The notes: generated from the sequence alone by a model not told the origin. 64,000 nucleotides of DNA from Proteiniborus ethanoligenes (GCF_900107485.1 NZ_FNQE01000002.1:62001-126000), one strand, 5' to 3'. Shown: positions 18,815 to 28,375, counted from the stretch's first letter. Program-made: numbers and translations.

Positions 18815-18849
18815 ACTCCCTCTGTCATTTAACATATGACAGAGGGAGT
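18815..18849. terminator. Convergent terminator hairpin
   Basis: A perfect 14-bp stem: ACTCCCTCTGTCAT at 18815-18828 pairs with 18836-18849 around a 7-base loop. It lies between the plus-strand ABC operon and the minus-strand exporter operon. The T-tracts on both sides are weak. Confidence 0.65.
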
Positions 18850-18856
18850 ATTGTTT

Positions 18857-19657
18857 CTAATCCAAATTAAGTTTTCTTTTAAAAATGTAATTAGTTCCTG
18901 TAAAAAACACAATACATCCTATTAAGCTGGTTATTATGGTAAATGGTAAAAACACCTGAGGCACCATATTCACATATTTTATAGTTTCCAAGCCTATATT
19001 TCCAGAGGTTGCATAGCCAAAAACAAGGATAATTATAAGCATAATTAATTGTAGAGCATGGTAAATAACAGCATAGGCTACAAAAGATGCAATAATCTTA
19101 TGCTTACTGAATAATTGACCTATTGCAATGGAAACATATATTAATAATATGTTTTCAACTGAGGCTAAAAGTACTATGATAATGAATTCTGTTAGTAATA
19201 TAAGCTGTTTTCCTTCAAATATTGTTAATAGCTCAGAAAAAGCAAATTTAATTTCTTTAAGAATTATATTCATGTTAACAGAGGCAGAAAAAGCTACATA
19301 TAGAGAAATTAATATAATTATTAAACTGATAATTAACCAAAAAAGTGTAATTATAAGCTTTGAAATAATCAATTGATAAGCTTTGACAGGTAGTGTAAAC
19401 ATTAAATAGCCTTCATCACCTAAAAGATTTTTATAAAATCTAATAATCATAAATATAATCGTTGTAAATAAAATTGCAATAGCTAGAACTACTTGAGCAA
19501 CTATTAAAAATCCAACAAATAGTCCAAGGAAACCACCATTTATGGCAGAAGGGAATAGAAAATGGTTAATAATAGATATACCTAGTAATGCTAGATATAA
19601 AGGTACTAATAATCTATTAGTTGCCTTCAATTCGTGTTTAATTAATTTACCTAGCAT
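18857..19657 (-). CDS. ABC-2 type permease of the GntR-controlled exporter
   Basis: This hydrophobic protein of 266 residues has about six membrane segments (roughly 15-35, 50-75, 105-130, 155-180, 190-215, 235-258). It is the membrane subunit matching the ATPase whose gene overlaps it by 7 bases. NLLGDEGYLMFTLPVKAYQLIISKLI corresponds to the coupling region of ABC-2 permeases that follows the first two helices. It is the last gene of a regulator-ATPase-permease operon of the kind seen in YtrA-like loci responding to cell-wall antibiotics. The substrate is unknown. Confidence 0.82.
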   Translation of the reverse strand: MLGKLIKHELKATNRLLVPLYLALLGISIINHFLFPSAINGGFLGLFVGFLIVAQVVLAIAILFTTIIFMIIRFYKNLLGDEGYLMFTLPVKAYQLIISKLIITLFWLIISLIIILISLYVAFSASVNMNIILKEIKFAFSELLTIFEGKQLILLTEFIIIVLLASVENILLIYVSIAIGQLFSKHKIIASFVAYAVIYHALQLIMLIIILVFGYATSGNIGLETIKYVNMVPQVFLPFTIITSLIGCIVFFTGTNYIFKRKLNLD

Positions 19658-20349
19658 TTGAACACCTCCCTAAATAATGAATCAATTGATTTGCTTTCTT
19701 TTGCTCTGACATCATCAACAGAAGAATGAAGGGTTACAGAGCCATCCTTAAGAAAAACAACCTCATCTAATACTTTTTCAATATCAGCAATAAGGTGTGT
19801 AGAGATTAAGACTGTAGAGTTCTCTCTATAGTTATTTATAATAGTATTTAAAATATAATCCCTTGATGCGGGATCTACTCCTCCTATAGGTTCATCAAGA
19901 CAATACAAATCGGCTTCACGACTCATAACTAAAATAAGCTGAACCTTTTCCTTTGTTCCTTTAGATAGGGCCTTAAGGGGCTTTTTTGGATTGATTTTAA
20001 GATCTATTATCATTTCATATGCTTTTTTAGAATCAAAATCTGCATAAAAGTCTTCAAATAATCTTATAAGCTCAGTAACGTTCATCCAATCAGCTAAGTA
20101 TGTTTTTTCTGGTAAATAGGAAACAATTTTCTTGGTTTCTACTCCAGGCTCATTGCCTGCAATCTTGATTATGCCACTATCTGGTACTAAAAGACCATTA
20201 ATCAATTTAATTAAAGTAGTTTTTCCGCTTCCATTTGGACCTAGTAGTCCAATAATACGACCTCTTTCTAATGTTAAGCTAACATCTGAAAGAGCAGCAA
20301 AACCTGAATATTTTTTGGTTATTGATTTACATTCTAAAATAGGATTCAT
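19651..20349 (-). CDS. ABC transporter ATP-binding protein of the GntR-controlled exporter
   Basis: This is the ATPase subunit of an ABC-2 exporter. Walker A is GLLGPNGSGKTTLIKL, the signature position reads LSKGTKEKVQLILVM (the usual SGG is SKG, common in this subfamily), Walker B is LYCLDEPIGGVDPASRD, and the H-loop STHLIADIE. The start overlaps the regulator gene stop by 4 bases and follows GGGGAG. The operon order regulator, ATPase, permease, with overlaps throughout, makes a self-contained regulated exporter. A detoxification or cell-envelope stress role is likely by analogy with YtrBC-type systems but not shown by the sequence. Confidence 0.9.
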   Translation of the reverse strand: MNPILECKSITKKYSGFAALSDVSLTLERGRIIGLLGPNGSGKTTLIKLINGLLVPDSGIIKIAGNEPGVETKKIVSYLPEKTYLADWMNVTELIRLFEDFYADFDSKKAYEMIIDLKINPKKPLKALSKGTKEKVQLILVMSREADLYCLDEPIGGVDPASRDYILNTIINNYRENSTVLISTHLIADIEKVLDEVVFLKDGSVTLHSSVDDVRAKESKSIDSLFREVFKC

Positions 20350-20717
20350 TCTATCATCTCCCCTAATATTTTTGTCACAATCTCTAAAATATCCTTTTTT
20401 TCATAGCCGATTTGCTTCATCCTTTCTATGAAATCTAAAACAATATCCTTCCCAGATTGCTTTTTTAGCTTTCTAATCATTTCTACATCTGAGGTAATGT
20501 ATCTGCCACTGGTTCGGTGAGTATAAACTAATCCAGTTTGCTCCAATTCCGATAATGCTCTCTGCATAGTATTGGGGTTCACACCAGCTTGAGCTGCTAA
20601 TTCACGAACTGAAGGCAGCTTATCTCCAAGACTATAGTGGCCTGATATGATTCCTGCCTGTATCTGTTCAATTAGCTGAATATATACAGGTCGCTCTGAG
20701 TCAATATTCCATTGCAT
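20346..20717 (-). CDS. GntR-family regulator, YtrA subfamily
   Basis: This is a transcriptional repressor of 123 residues. Residues 10-75 form a GntR winged helix (YIQLIEQIQAGIISGHYSLGDKLPSVRELAAQAGVNPNTMQRALSEL). The short C-terminal tail of about 45 residues is the mark of the YtrA subfamily, which lacks a large effector domain and dimerises through two helices. It starts behind AAGGAGTG and is co-transcribed with the exporter genes it presumably controls. A near-perfect 34-bp palindrome covers its own promoter, so autoregulation is strongly suggested. The inducer is not known. Confidence 0.92.
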   Translation of the reverse strand: MQWNIDSERPVYIQLIEQIQAGIISGHYSLGDKLPSVRELAAQAGVNPNTMQRALSELEQTGLVYTHRTSGRYITSDVEMIRKLKKQSGKDIVLDFIERMKQIGYEKKDILEIVTKILGEMIE

Positions 20718-20743
20718 TTCATCACTCCTTTGCTTATAAAGCT

Positions 20744-20777
20744 GTACTATTGTATTAATTGATTAATACAATAGTAC
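20744..20777. promoter_or_regulatory. 34-bp palindromic operator for the GntR/YtrA regulator
   Basis: GTACTATTGTATTAAT (20744-20759) is repeated exactly inverted at 20762-20777. Only the central pair is unmatched. The palindrome covers the -10 box and predicted transcription start of the minus-strand operon, an ideal repressor position. Long palindromes of this kind are typical of YtrA-type operators. Confidence 0.85.
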
Positions 20778-20799
20778 ACGATTATTAATTTAATTGCAA
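20771..20799 (-). promoter_or_regulatory. Promoter of the GntR-exporter operon
   Basis: Read on the minus strand: TTGCAA (20799-20794), a 17-base spacer, TACTAT (20776-20771). The -10 lies inside the palindromic operator. The 5' leader is about 45 bases long. Confidence 0.7.
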
Positions 20800-21295
20800 T
20801 AGATATTTAAAAAAATAATAAATTATTGATAGAACAATACCCATCATAAATCAATTTATATAGTAATAACAGCCTAAATTAAGCTGCAATTCAGGAAATT
20901 CTATTTAAACAATTGACGAATAAAGTTGCAATATGATAGATTATTAAAAACAATGCTCATAAGGAAAAGTGATTTTCAGATATGTACAATTTATAAGGCA
21001 AAAAATAATAAATTACTAATTTTAGTAGTAGAAAAACTTTTCCAGTTAAGAATTTATAAAAAGGGTATGTATAAAATACAATGCTTTTTTAACACAGTCC
21101 CTTTCAGTCAAAACTCTTCCCCATTGTACGAAATAATTTAAAGACCCTATGAAGGTTTTCTTTAAATTAAGCAAAACTATATAAAACTATAAATAGACTT
21201 TTCTTTTAAAGTAAAAATGGAAGGAACTGTGATAAAAAAGACCAGAATTATAACTCTTAAAAACTAATAGCTAGATAATAGGGGGAGATATTGGC
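20800..21295. other. Intergenic region without supported gene
   Basis: About 500 bases of AT-rich sequence. A 71-codon open frame (20926-21141) lacks a ribosome site and recognisable content, and I do not accept it as a gene. I see no riboswitch or strong hairpin. The last bases carry GGGGGAGA, the ribosome site of the next gene. Confidence 0.55.
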
Positions 21296-22384
21296 ATGAA
21301 GATATTAATTGTTGATGATTCAGCTACAGATCGTATGATTATTGAAAGTATGTTAGAAGATTACCATACTTTAACTGCCAGTGATGGACTAGAGGCTATG
21401 CAGTTGATTGAAACCACACCAGATATTGATCTTATGATACTCGATTTGAACATGCCTAATATGGATGGATTTCAGGTTATCCAGTCTTTAAAAAATAATC
21501 CAAAATATAGCTCCATTAGAATTATAATATTAACTAACTTTGATGAAATAGATAACGAGGTAAAAGGCCTTAAATTAGGAGCAGTTGATTATATTAGAAA
21601 GCCTTTAAATATTGAATCTTTAAGAATCAGAATAGATATACATCTAAAGCTAAAAGAAGTACAGAAGAAGGTTGAAAGGGATAACGAAAGACTAGACTCA
21701 ATGGTCTTAAAGAAAACTAAAGAGCTGATAGCAACACGTGACATTACTATCCATGCCTTAGTAGGGCTTCTTGAGATTAGAAACATTGAATCCCACAATC
21801 ATACCATAAGAACTCAAAAAATAATGAAAATGCTTTGTGAACATTTAAAAAAGAAGAAGGAATACAAGGATATTTTAACAGACCATTACATAAAAGAGCT
21901 AGTAACTACGACTCCACTTCATGACATCGGTAAGGTGGGCATACCAGACAATATACTATTAAAGCCTGGCAAACTGACAACAGAGGAATACGAGATTATG
22001 AAGAACCATGTAAATTATGGGGTAAAAGCCTTAGAAAATGATTTATATGATGATGAACATATACCAAGCTTTATAAAAACAGCTATTGAGATTGTTGGAG
22101 CTCATCATGAGAAATACGATGGTACTGGATATCCATTGGGCTTAGTAGGAGAGTCTATACCCCTACCAGGAAGGCTCATGGCTATTATTGATGTATACGA
22201 TGCTTTGATGAGTGAAAGAGTATACAAGCCAGCCTATGGATTTTCTTATACAATAGAATATATTAAAAAAGAAAGTGGGAAGCATTTTGATCCTAAAATT
22301 GTTGAAGGCTTTTTAGAAATTAAAGATGAAATCTTAGAGATTTCTAAAAGGTATGTGCAGGAGTTAGTGAAGGAGGAGGCTTAA
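21296..22384 (+). CDS. Response regulator with HD-GYP output domain
   Basis: This is a predicted cyclic-di-GMP phosphodiesterase switched by phosphorylation. The receiver domain covers residues 1-115 with acidic pair D7/D8, phospho-acceptor D50 (LMILDLNMP) and the K of IRKPLN. A coiled linker joins it to the HD-GYP domain (about 148-350). That domain has HD at 209-210 (PLHDIGKVGIP) and the intact GYP motif at 278-280 (KYDGTGYPLGL), with the usual GAHHEKYDG. All hallmark residues are present. The stop codon overlaps the start of a hybrid histidine kinase by one base, and that kinase is the obvious phosphate donor. Confidence 0.93.
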   Translation: MKILIVDDSATDRMIIESMLEDYHTLTASDGLEAMQLIETTPDIDLMILDLNMPNMDGFQVIQSLKNNPKYSSIRIIILTNFDEIDNEVKGLKLGAVDYIRKPLNIESLRIRIDIHLKLKEVQKKVERDNERLDSMVLKKTKELIATRDITIHALVGLLEIRNIESHNHTIRTQKIMKMLCEHLKKKKEYKDILTDHYIKELVTTTPLHDIGKVGIPDNILLKPGKLTTEEYEIMKNHVNYGVKALENDLYDDEHIPSFIKTAIEIVGAHHEKYDGTGYPLGLVGESIPLPGRLMAIIDVYDALMSERVYKPAYGFSYTIEYIKKESGKHFDPKIVEGFLEIKDEILEISKRYVQELVKEEA

Positions 22385-25302
22385 TGAAACGCAGAATCCT
22401 TTTAATTATAGGCATTTTAATTTTAGTATTATATGCTTCTCCTTTTTATCGTGCCAGCAATCCTGAAATTCAATGGACCAAAGAAGAGCTTGAATTTATA
22501 AAAAAACATCCTGTCATTCGATTAGGCATTGATCCTAATTTTGTTCCCTTTGAATTTATAGATAAAGATAAAAACTATAAAGGAATTGCAGCAGATTATA
22601 TTCAAATACTTAGGGAAAAAACTGGATTAGAAATGGAAGTTGTCGAAGGACTAACATGGCCAGAAGCATATGAAAAAGCTCTTGAAGGAGATATAGATGT
22701 GCTTCCTGCTGTTTCAAAGACCCCTGAAAGAGAGGAGCAGTTTTTATTTTCAGAGCCATATTATTATTTTAAACGGGTAATTGTCACTAGAGACACCACT
22801 AGCAGCATTAAAGGGATAGAGGATTTAGAAAGGATAACAGTTGCAGTTCAAAAAAACAGCTCTCATCATAGCTATTTATTATCATTTCCCCGAATTAATT
22901 TAAGCCTATATGAGTCCGTAGAGACAGCCCTAACATCAGTTGCAAATGGTTCAGAAACGGCTTTTGTGGGGAATCTAGCTACTACTAATTATTTAATACG
23001 ATCTACGGGTTTAACGAATTTAAAGTTTGTAGCTTTTGAAGCAGAAAAGCAACAGGCCATACATTTTGCTGTTAGAAAAGATTGGCCAGAGCTTGTCGGT
23101 ATACTGAATAAAGCTCTTGATACAATAACTGAGGAAGAGAGAATTAGTATTAACAATAAATGGATAGGATTTGAAAGTGAAATGGATTATGGTCCTATTT
23201 TTAGGATAGTATTAATAATTGGCTCCCTAATATTTTTTATTTGGCTGATATCCATATTTTGGATTGTTCGCTTGCGTAAAGAGATTGAAAAGCGTAAAAG
23301 GATTCAAATAGATTTAGAGAAAGCTAAGCAGGAAGCAGATGCTGCAAACAATATTAAATCTAGTTTTATGGCTCGTATGTCTCATGAAATAAGGACACCT
23401 CTAAATGCTATTACTGGTATGGCCTATTTGTTAAAGAAAGATAATATATCGCAAACTCAGAAAATGTATGTTGAAAGAATAGTACAAGCATCAAATAATA
23501 TGCTTAGAATTGTTAATGATATCCTAGATTTTTCGAAAATCGAAGCTGGAAAAATTGAAATAGATAGGATATCCTTCAGCTTAGATCAGGTAATTCAAGA
23601 AGTAGTTAATATTGTATCCTATAAAATTGAAGAGCAGGAGATTGAACTTAGGCTAACAAAGGATCCTGAAATACCTAACTGGTTTTATGGTGATTCTAAA
23701 AGAATAGAACAGATTCTTCTCAATATTATTAACAATGCTGTTAAGTTTACTACATCAGGAGAAATTTTATTCCATATTAGACTAGTAGCTAGGGAAGCTA
23801 ATATGTACTATTTATCTTTTACAATAAAGGATACAGGTATTGGAATGTCAGAGGAACAGATTAAGCAGCTTTTCCAACCATTTACCCAAGGGGATGCTAG
23901 TATTACTAGAAGATTTGGAGGCACAGGACTAGGACTATCCATTGTAAAGAATTTAATTGACATGATGGGTGGAGATATACAGGTTTTCAGCACAGAAGGA
24001 GAGGGTTCTACTTTTGTTATCCAGCTTGCCTTGGAAGTAGATGCTCAAAAAGAAAAAGAATATAAGAAGCAAATGTCTGCATATTATTTTAAAGATATTA
24101 AAACCTTGGTTTTAGAGAAAAGTGGAGGGAACATTAATATTATCGATAGTTATCTCAGTGCTTTTGGAATGAATTGTGAGCTAACCACATCACCAGTCAG
24201 CGCTATAAATATGCTAGAAACAGCTAACGGCAAAACTGTCAATCCTTATGATTTACTTATCCTAGACTATGATACTCCTATAGAAGGAGGGTTTAAATTT
24301 ATTGAATCACTGAGGAATAACAAAAGAATAGTTAGTATGCCAAAGATAATAATGCTACTGCCTATGATGAGAGAAGACTTGTTTGATAAGCTAGATGAAA
24401 ATGGAGTTCATGCGGGAATTGGAAAGCCTATTATCCCATCTATATTGTTTAACGGAATTTTAGAAACATTTAAAGCTAATGCCATTGTGGCTAATGGAGT
24501 CCTAGAGCCAATAGAGGAGAAAATAATGGAGCCATCAAGAAGTTCTCATGGAATTTTAGTAGTGGAGGACAATAAGACCAATCTATTAATTGTCAAATCC
24601 CTTCTTAAGCAGGCAGGATTTTCAGTTTGGAGTGCAGAAAATGGAGCAGAGGGCATTATGACCTTTAGGGAGCATATTCAGGATATAGATTTAATTTTGA
24701 TGGATCTACATATGCCTGTTCTTAATGGTTATGACGCATCTATAAAAATAAGAGAAATATCAAAATCTGTTCCAATTGTAGCCATGACAGCAGATGTAAT
24801 TCAAGGGGTAAAGGAAAAATGTCATGCTCATGGAATTAACCACTACATCAGCAAGCCCTTTGAGCCAGAATATTTTATCCAAACCTTGAGTAATATTATA
24901 GAAGCATCTTTAGCTAAAGACAATGAAAATTCGGATATTCTTAACAAAGCCAGGGGACTAAAAAACTTAGGAAACAATGCTCAGCTTTATGAAATGATAT
25001 TAGGGGAATATTATAAAGAAAATAAAAACACAATCGAAAGCTTATCCCTTGCAATAAATGAAAAAAGATATAGTGATGCAATTCAGATTGTGCATAAGAC
25101 AAGAAGCAGCACAGGAAGCATAGGAGCAGATAAACTTCATAGTGTTGCTGTTAGCCTACAGAAATCTCTTGAAGAAAAAGATGAAGAGGAAATTAAGTCT
25201 CATCATACTGCTTTTAATACTTTACTAAAGGAACTACTGCAAGCTATTCGAAAATCAACTAGAACAAGTCATTATAGAAATAATTTTGAGGATATAGAAT
25301 AA
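22384..25302 (+). CDS. Hybrid sensor histidine kinase with external binding-protein domain, two receivers and Hpt
   Basis: This is a 972-residue phosphorelay protein. An N-terminal signal-anchor is followed by an extracytoplasmic amino-acid-type binding domain (SBP_bac_3, about 35-258) and a membrane helix (about 272-296). HisKA carries H334 (MARMSHEIRTPLNAI), then HATPase (NIINNAVKFT, DTGIGM, GGTGLGLSIVKN). A first divergent receiver (about 578-700) still has LLILDYDTP; a second, canonical receiver (about 722-838) has LILMDLHMPVLNG. The C-terminal Hpt segment includes IVHKTRSSTGSIGA. The gene is coupled to the upstream HD-GYP regulator, so an external small-molecule signal probably tunes c-di-GMP breakdown. 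Confidence 0.93.
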   Translation: MKRRILLIIGILILVLYASPFYRASNPEIQWTKEELEFIKKHPVIRLGIDPNFVPFEFIDKDKNYKGIAADYIQILREKTGLEMEVVEGLTWPEAYEKALEGDIDVLPAVSKTPEREEQFLFSEPYYYFKRVIVTRDTTSSIKGIEDLERITVAVQKNSSHHSYLLSFPRINLSLYESVETALTSVANGSETAFVGNLATTNYLIRSTGLTNLKFVAFEAEKQQAIHFAVRKDWPELVGILNKALDTITEEERISINNKWIGFESEMDYGPIFRIVLIIGSLIFFIWLISIFWIVRLRKEIEKRKRIQIDLEKAKQEADAANNIKSSFMARMSHEIRTPLNAITGMAYLLKKDNISQTQKMYVERIVQASNNMLRIVNDILDFSKIEAGKIEIDRISFSLDQVIQEVVNIVSYKIEEQEIELRLTKDPEIPNWFYGDSKRIEQILLNIINNAVKFTTSGEILFHIRLVAREANMYYLSFTIKDTGIGMSEEQIKQLFQPFTQGDASITRRFGGTGLGLSIVKNLIDMMGGDIQVFSTEGEGSTFVIQLALEVDAQKEKEYKKQMSAYYFKDIKTLVLEKSGGNINIIDSYLSAFGMNCELTTSPVSAINMLETANGKTVNPYDLLILDYDTPIEGGFKFIESLRNNKRIVSMPKIIMLLPMMREDLFDKLDENGVHAGIGKPIIPSILFNGILETFKANAIVANGVLEPIEEKIMEPSRSSHGILVVEDNKTNLLIVKSLLKQAGFSVWSAENGAEGIMTFREHIQDIDLILMDLHMPVLNGYDASIKIREISKSVPIVAMTADVIQGVKEKCHAHGINHYISKPFEPEYFIQTLSNIIEASLAKDNENSDILNKARGLKNLGNNAQLYEMILGEYYKENKNTIESLSLAINEKRYSDAIQIVHKTRSSTGSIGADKLHSVAVSLQKSLEEKDEEEIKSHHTAFNTLLKELLQAIRKSTRTSHYRNNFEDIE

Positions 25303-25322
25303 GGACTGAAGGAGGATTAGTA

Positions 25323-26162
25323 ATGGATAGAAAAATAAAGAGATATTTTATGGGAAGACAAGCAAAGGATGGTGCAGGAGTAAGTCTATATAGAACCTTT
25401 GGATACTACGAAATACCAGATTTTGATCCTTTCTTAATGATGGACTTCTTTGATTCTACTAATCCAGAGGATTATATTAAAGGATTTCCATGGCATCCAC
25501 ACCGTGGAATCGAAACTGTTACCTATTTAATCCATGGTGCAATAGAGCATGGTGATAGCTTGGGCAACAAAGGAGTAATACGTGATGGAGATTGTCAATG
25601 GATGACAGCAGGCTCAGGAATTCTCCATCAGGAAATGCCACAGGAAAGTCCACAAATGCTAGGAGTTCAGATTTGGCTTAATCTTTCTAAAAAAGAAAAG
25701 ATGACAGAACCTAAATATAGGGATATAACTAAGGAAATGATTCCTGTATATGAAGAGGAAAGCTATACAGTGCATATTGTTGCAGGAGAATATGGTGGAA
25801 AAAAAGGACCAATGGAGGCTACAGAAACAAAGCCTAGCTTTTTTGACGTTGAACTAAAAGAGAATTCAGAATTTGTTTATAGTGTTGATTATGATTTTAA
25901 TGCCTTTGCTTTTCTTGTAAGAGGAGAAGCTAATTTTAATGTTGAAAAAGAAGAAATGATTAGTTATCCTAACGGAGTACTTTTTACAGAGGGAGACACT
26001 ATCAGAGTAAAAACAGGGAAAAGCCCTGCAAGATTTTTACTTTTAACCGGGAAAAAATTAAATGAACCAGTTGCATGGGGAGGACCAATAGTCATGAATA
26101 CTAAGGAAGAGTTAGATTTAGCCTTTAAAGAGTTAAAAGAAGGAATATTCATTAAAAAATAG
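25323..26162 (+). CDS. Pirin-family protein
   Basis: This is a bicupin of 279 residues. The first cupin carries the metal-binding pattern WHPHRGIETVTYLIHGAIEHGD with H58 and H60, and downstream H102 and E104 (GSGILHQEMP), the four ligands expected in pirins. Some bacterial pirins show quercetin dioxygenase activity and others act in redox sensing; the activity here is not known. The gene follows the hybrid kinase by 20 bases behind GAAGGAGGA and could share its transcript. The length is normal for the family. Confidence 0.9.
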   Translation: MDRKIKRYFMGRQAKDGAGVSLYRTFGYYEIPDFDPFLMMDFFDSTNPEDYIKGFPWHPHRGIETVTYLIHGAIEHGDSLGNKGVIRDGDCQWMTAGSGILHQEMPQESPQMLGVQIWLNLSKKEKMTEPKYRDITKEMIPVYEEESYTVHIVAGEYGGKKGPMEATETKPSFFDVELKENSEFVYSVDYDFNAFAFLVRGEANFNVEKEEMISYPNGVLFTEGDTIRVKTGKSPARFLLLTGKKLNEPVAWGGPIVMNTKEELDLAFKELKEGIFIKK

Positions 26163-26230
26163 AATAATATAAATCATAAATGATAAAACCAGAATACTTA
26201 TATGAGTGCTATAAAAAGGAGTAGGGATAG

Positions 26231-26434
26231 ATGAGAGTTTTGTTTTTACCTTTTATTGCATTAGGAAAATTAGTTGAATATATAATCAAGATAACAGGAA
26301 GACTAATTGCTATAATATTAGGCTTTGTTTTCATAATCCTAGGTATAGTTTTAAGCTTAACTGTTATTGGTGCTATTATTGGTGTTCCATTGGCAATTAT
26401 GGGCTTATTAATGATAGTAAGAGGTTTTTTTTGA
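26231..26434 (+). CDS. Small hydrophobic membrane protein
   Basis: This is a 67-residue protein made almost wholly of two hydrophobic segments (about residues 3-25 and 28-65) with glycine spacing that suits close helix packing. Function unknown. The start is preceded by AAAGGAGTAGGGAT, a usable ribosome site. It lies between pirin and ThpR genes on the same strand. The clear ribosome site and the uniform membrane character support it as a real gene. Confidence 0.65.
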   Translation: MRVLFLPFIALGKLVEYIIKITGRLIAIILGFVFIILGIVLSLTVIGAIIGVPLAIMGLLMIVRGFF

Positions 26435-26469
26435 TACTATATAAATAATCTGTTAGACGGGGTATACTT

Positions 26470-27024
26470 ATGAGGGTTTTCATAGGGATAGAATTTTCAG
26501 AGAAAATCAAGGAATATTTACATGAAATACAATGTTTAATTACCAACTATAGTGAGAGAGGTAATTTTACTAGAAAGGAAAACTTCCATCTAACACTTAG
26601 GTTTATTGGAGAGGTAGATACTAATCAAATACAGATTCTAAAAAGAGTAATAGACAAAACAAGTTTAGAACAAAACTGCTTCCAATTGGTTTTTAAAAAT
26701 TTGGGATATTTCCCTAGAGGCAATAGGATGATAATCTGGATGGGTCTTAAGGAAAGTGAAACACTTAAAAAACTATATTATAATTTAGAACTAGGTCTAG
26801 AAGAAGAAGGTTATCCAAAAGAGGACAGGAGCTTTACTCCTCATATTACCTTAGGAAGAGAAGTAATTATTAAAGAAGATTTTAATAAGCTAGCTGAAAA
26901 AATAAAAACAGATAATATAAATATATTTGCAGATAAAATTTCCCTAATGGAAAGCGCTAGGGTAAACAATAGGCTAACTTATAAGCCTATTTATGTAAGT
27001 GAGTTTAGGCAATGTATTATTTAA
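26470..27024 (+). CDS. thpR: RNA 2',3'-cyclic phosphodiesterase (ThpR/LigT)
   Basis: This is a member of the 2H phosphoesterase superfamily. The two catalytic HxT motifs are present: H40-L-T42 (NFHLTLRFIGEV) and H125-I-T127 (FTPHITLGR). The 184-residue length matches ThpR/LigT enzymes, which hydrolyse 2',3'-cyclic phosphate ends of RNA and can ligate tRNA halves in vitro. The gene starts 35 bases after the small membrane protein, with a weak ribosome site (ACGGGGT). It is followed by a terminator hairpin shared with the convergent methionine gamma-lyase gene. Confidence 0.9.
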   Translation: MRVFIGIEFSEKIKEYLHEIQCLITNYSERGNFTRKENFHLTLRFIGEVDTNQIQILKRVIDKTSLEQNCFQLVFKNLGYFPRGNRMIIWMGLKESETLKKLYYNLELGLEEEGYPKEDRSFTPHITLGREVIIKEDFNKLAEKIKTDNINIFADKISLMESARVNNRLTYKPIYVSEFRQCII

Positions 27025-27050
27025 AAATTTTGTAGTAAAGTAAATATATA

Positions 27051-27095
27051 AAGCCACTTAACTATTATCAAAGAGAGTAGCTAAGTGGCTTTATA
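27051..27095. terminator. Bidirectional terminator between thpR and methionine gamma-lyase
   Basis: AAGCCACTTA (27051-27060) pairs with TAAGTGGCTT (27082-27091), with A-rich sequence on the left and T-rich on the right, so it can serve both convergent genes. Confidence 0.8.
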
Positions 27096-27115
27096 TTAAA
27101 GATTTATATATAAGC

Positions 27116-28318
27116 TTAAAGTATTGAATCTAAAGCATATTTTAAATCATTTATTATATCACTGCAGGTTTCTAGACCTACGGACAATCTAACTAAGCCT
27201 TCACTTATTCCAGCTTCTTCTCTTTCCTCTGGAGTATATGGAGAATGAGTCATTGAGGCTGGATGCTGTATCAGTGTTTCTGCATCCCCTAAGCTTACTG
27301 CGGTTTTACAAAGATGAGTATTATTTATTACCTTTTTACCTTCTTCTATGCCACCCTTAAGCTCAAAGGCTATTATTGCTCCTGGTAAATTCATTTGTTT
27401 TTTAGCTAAATCATATTGCTCAAAGCTTTCTAGTCCTGGATAATATACTTTCTTAACTGCCTCATGAGATTCTAAAAAATTGGCAACCTCCATAGCATTT
27501 TGACAGTGCTTTTCCATTCTTATTTCTAAAGTTTTCATTCCTCTCATAAGCAGAAAAGCATCAAATGGACTTAAAACAGCACCAGTCATGTCCTTTATAC
27601 CAAAAAATCGTACTTGATTTATAAAATCCTGGGTTCCTACTACAAAGCCGGCAATAATATCTCCATGCCCATTCAAATATTTTGTAGCAGAGTGAACAAC
27701 AACATCTGCACCAAGTTCTAAAGGTCTTTGGATATATGGAGTAGCAAAGGTATTATCTACTATTACTAAACAATCTTCTTTTTCATGAGCAATTTCAGAT
27801 ATAGCCTTTATATCAGAAATTAATAAGGTGGGGTTAGCGGGGGATTCTAAATATATTACTCTAGTATTATCCTTCATAGCTTTTCTCACGTTTTCAGGAT
27901 TAGTAGTATCTACAAAGGTTACGTCCACACCAAATCTAGTCAAGCCATGATTCAAAAAAGCAAAGGTACAACCATAAAGAGTTTCTGAAGCAATAAGATG
28001 ATCTCCTGCCTTTAAAGCTGTCCATAAAGCTGAGGAGATAGCACCCATACCAGAAGCAGTAGACAAACCAGCTTCACCATTCTCTAATAATGCAATTTTT
28101 TCTTCAACTTGAGTATTTGTTGGATTACCTAATCTAGTGTATATATAGCCTCCTTCTTCTAAAGCAAATCTTCTCCCACCCTGCTCAGCAGAATCAAATA
28201 CGAAGGTTGAAGTTTGATAAATAGGAGTAGTCAAAGCCCCTGTGGCAATATCCTTTTTATGTCCACCATGTACGGCCTTTGTTCCGAAACCCATGCTTGT
28301 TAATCCCTCTCTATCCAT
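27116..28318 (-). CDS. megL: Methionine gamma-lyase
   Basis: This is a PLP enzyme of the Cys/Met metabolism family. It is predicted to split L-methionine into methanethiol, 2-oxobutyrate and ammonia. The PLP lysine is K213 ([11 protein letters not shown]). Y115 and C117 in [11 protein letters not shown] match the active-site Tyr and the Cys that marks methionine gamma-lyases; cystathionine enzymes usually lack this Cys. YTRLGNPT and the Asp of [10 protein letters not shown] complete the cofactor site. The start follows AAAGGAGGA. A sigma-54-type promoter and a palindrome lie upstream, next to a gene for a sigma-54 activator. Reaction assigned from the family; cystathionine gamma-lyase activity is the main alternative. 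Confidence 0.9.
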   Translation of the reverse strand: MDREGLTSMGFGTKAVHGGHKKDIATGALTTPIYQTSTFVFDSAEQGGRRFALEEGGYIYTRLGNPTNTQVEEKIALLENGEAGLSTASGMGAISSALWTALKAGDHLIASETLYGCTFAFLNHGLTRFGVDVTFVDTTNPENVRKAMKDNTRVIYLESPANPTLLISDIKAISEIAHEKEDCLVIVDNTFATPYIQRPLELGADVVVHSATKYLNGHGDIIAGFVVGTQDFINQVRFFGIKDMTGAVLSPFDAFLLMRGMKTLEIRMEKHCQNAMEVANFLESHEAVKKVYYPGLESFEQYDLAKKQMNLPGAIIAFELKGGIEEGKKVINNTHLCKTAVSLGDAETLIQHPASMTHSPYTPEEREEAGISEGLVRLSVGLETCSDIINDLKYALDSIL

Positions 28319-28359
28319 AGTGTCCTCCTTTTAATATTATCTATTTATTATTTATAATA

Positions 28360-28375
28360 AGCAAAAATCATACCA
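28360..28375 (-). promoter_or_regulatory. Sigma-54 (-24/-12) promoter of methionine gamma-lyase
   Basis: On the minus strand the sequence reads TGGTATGATTTTTGCT. GG and GC are separated by exactly 10 bases, and the flanks fit the TGGYAYRN4TTGCW consensus. It lies about 45 bases before the start codon. Confidence 0.82.

Noticed and set aside
20926-21141. 71-codon open frame in a long intergenic region
   Set aside because: No ribosome site, no recognisable motif and lysine-rich AT-driven composition; most likely chance.
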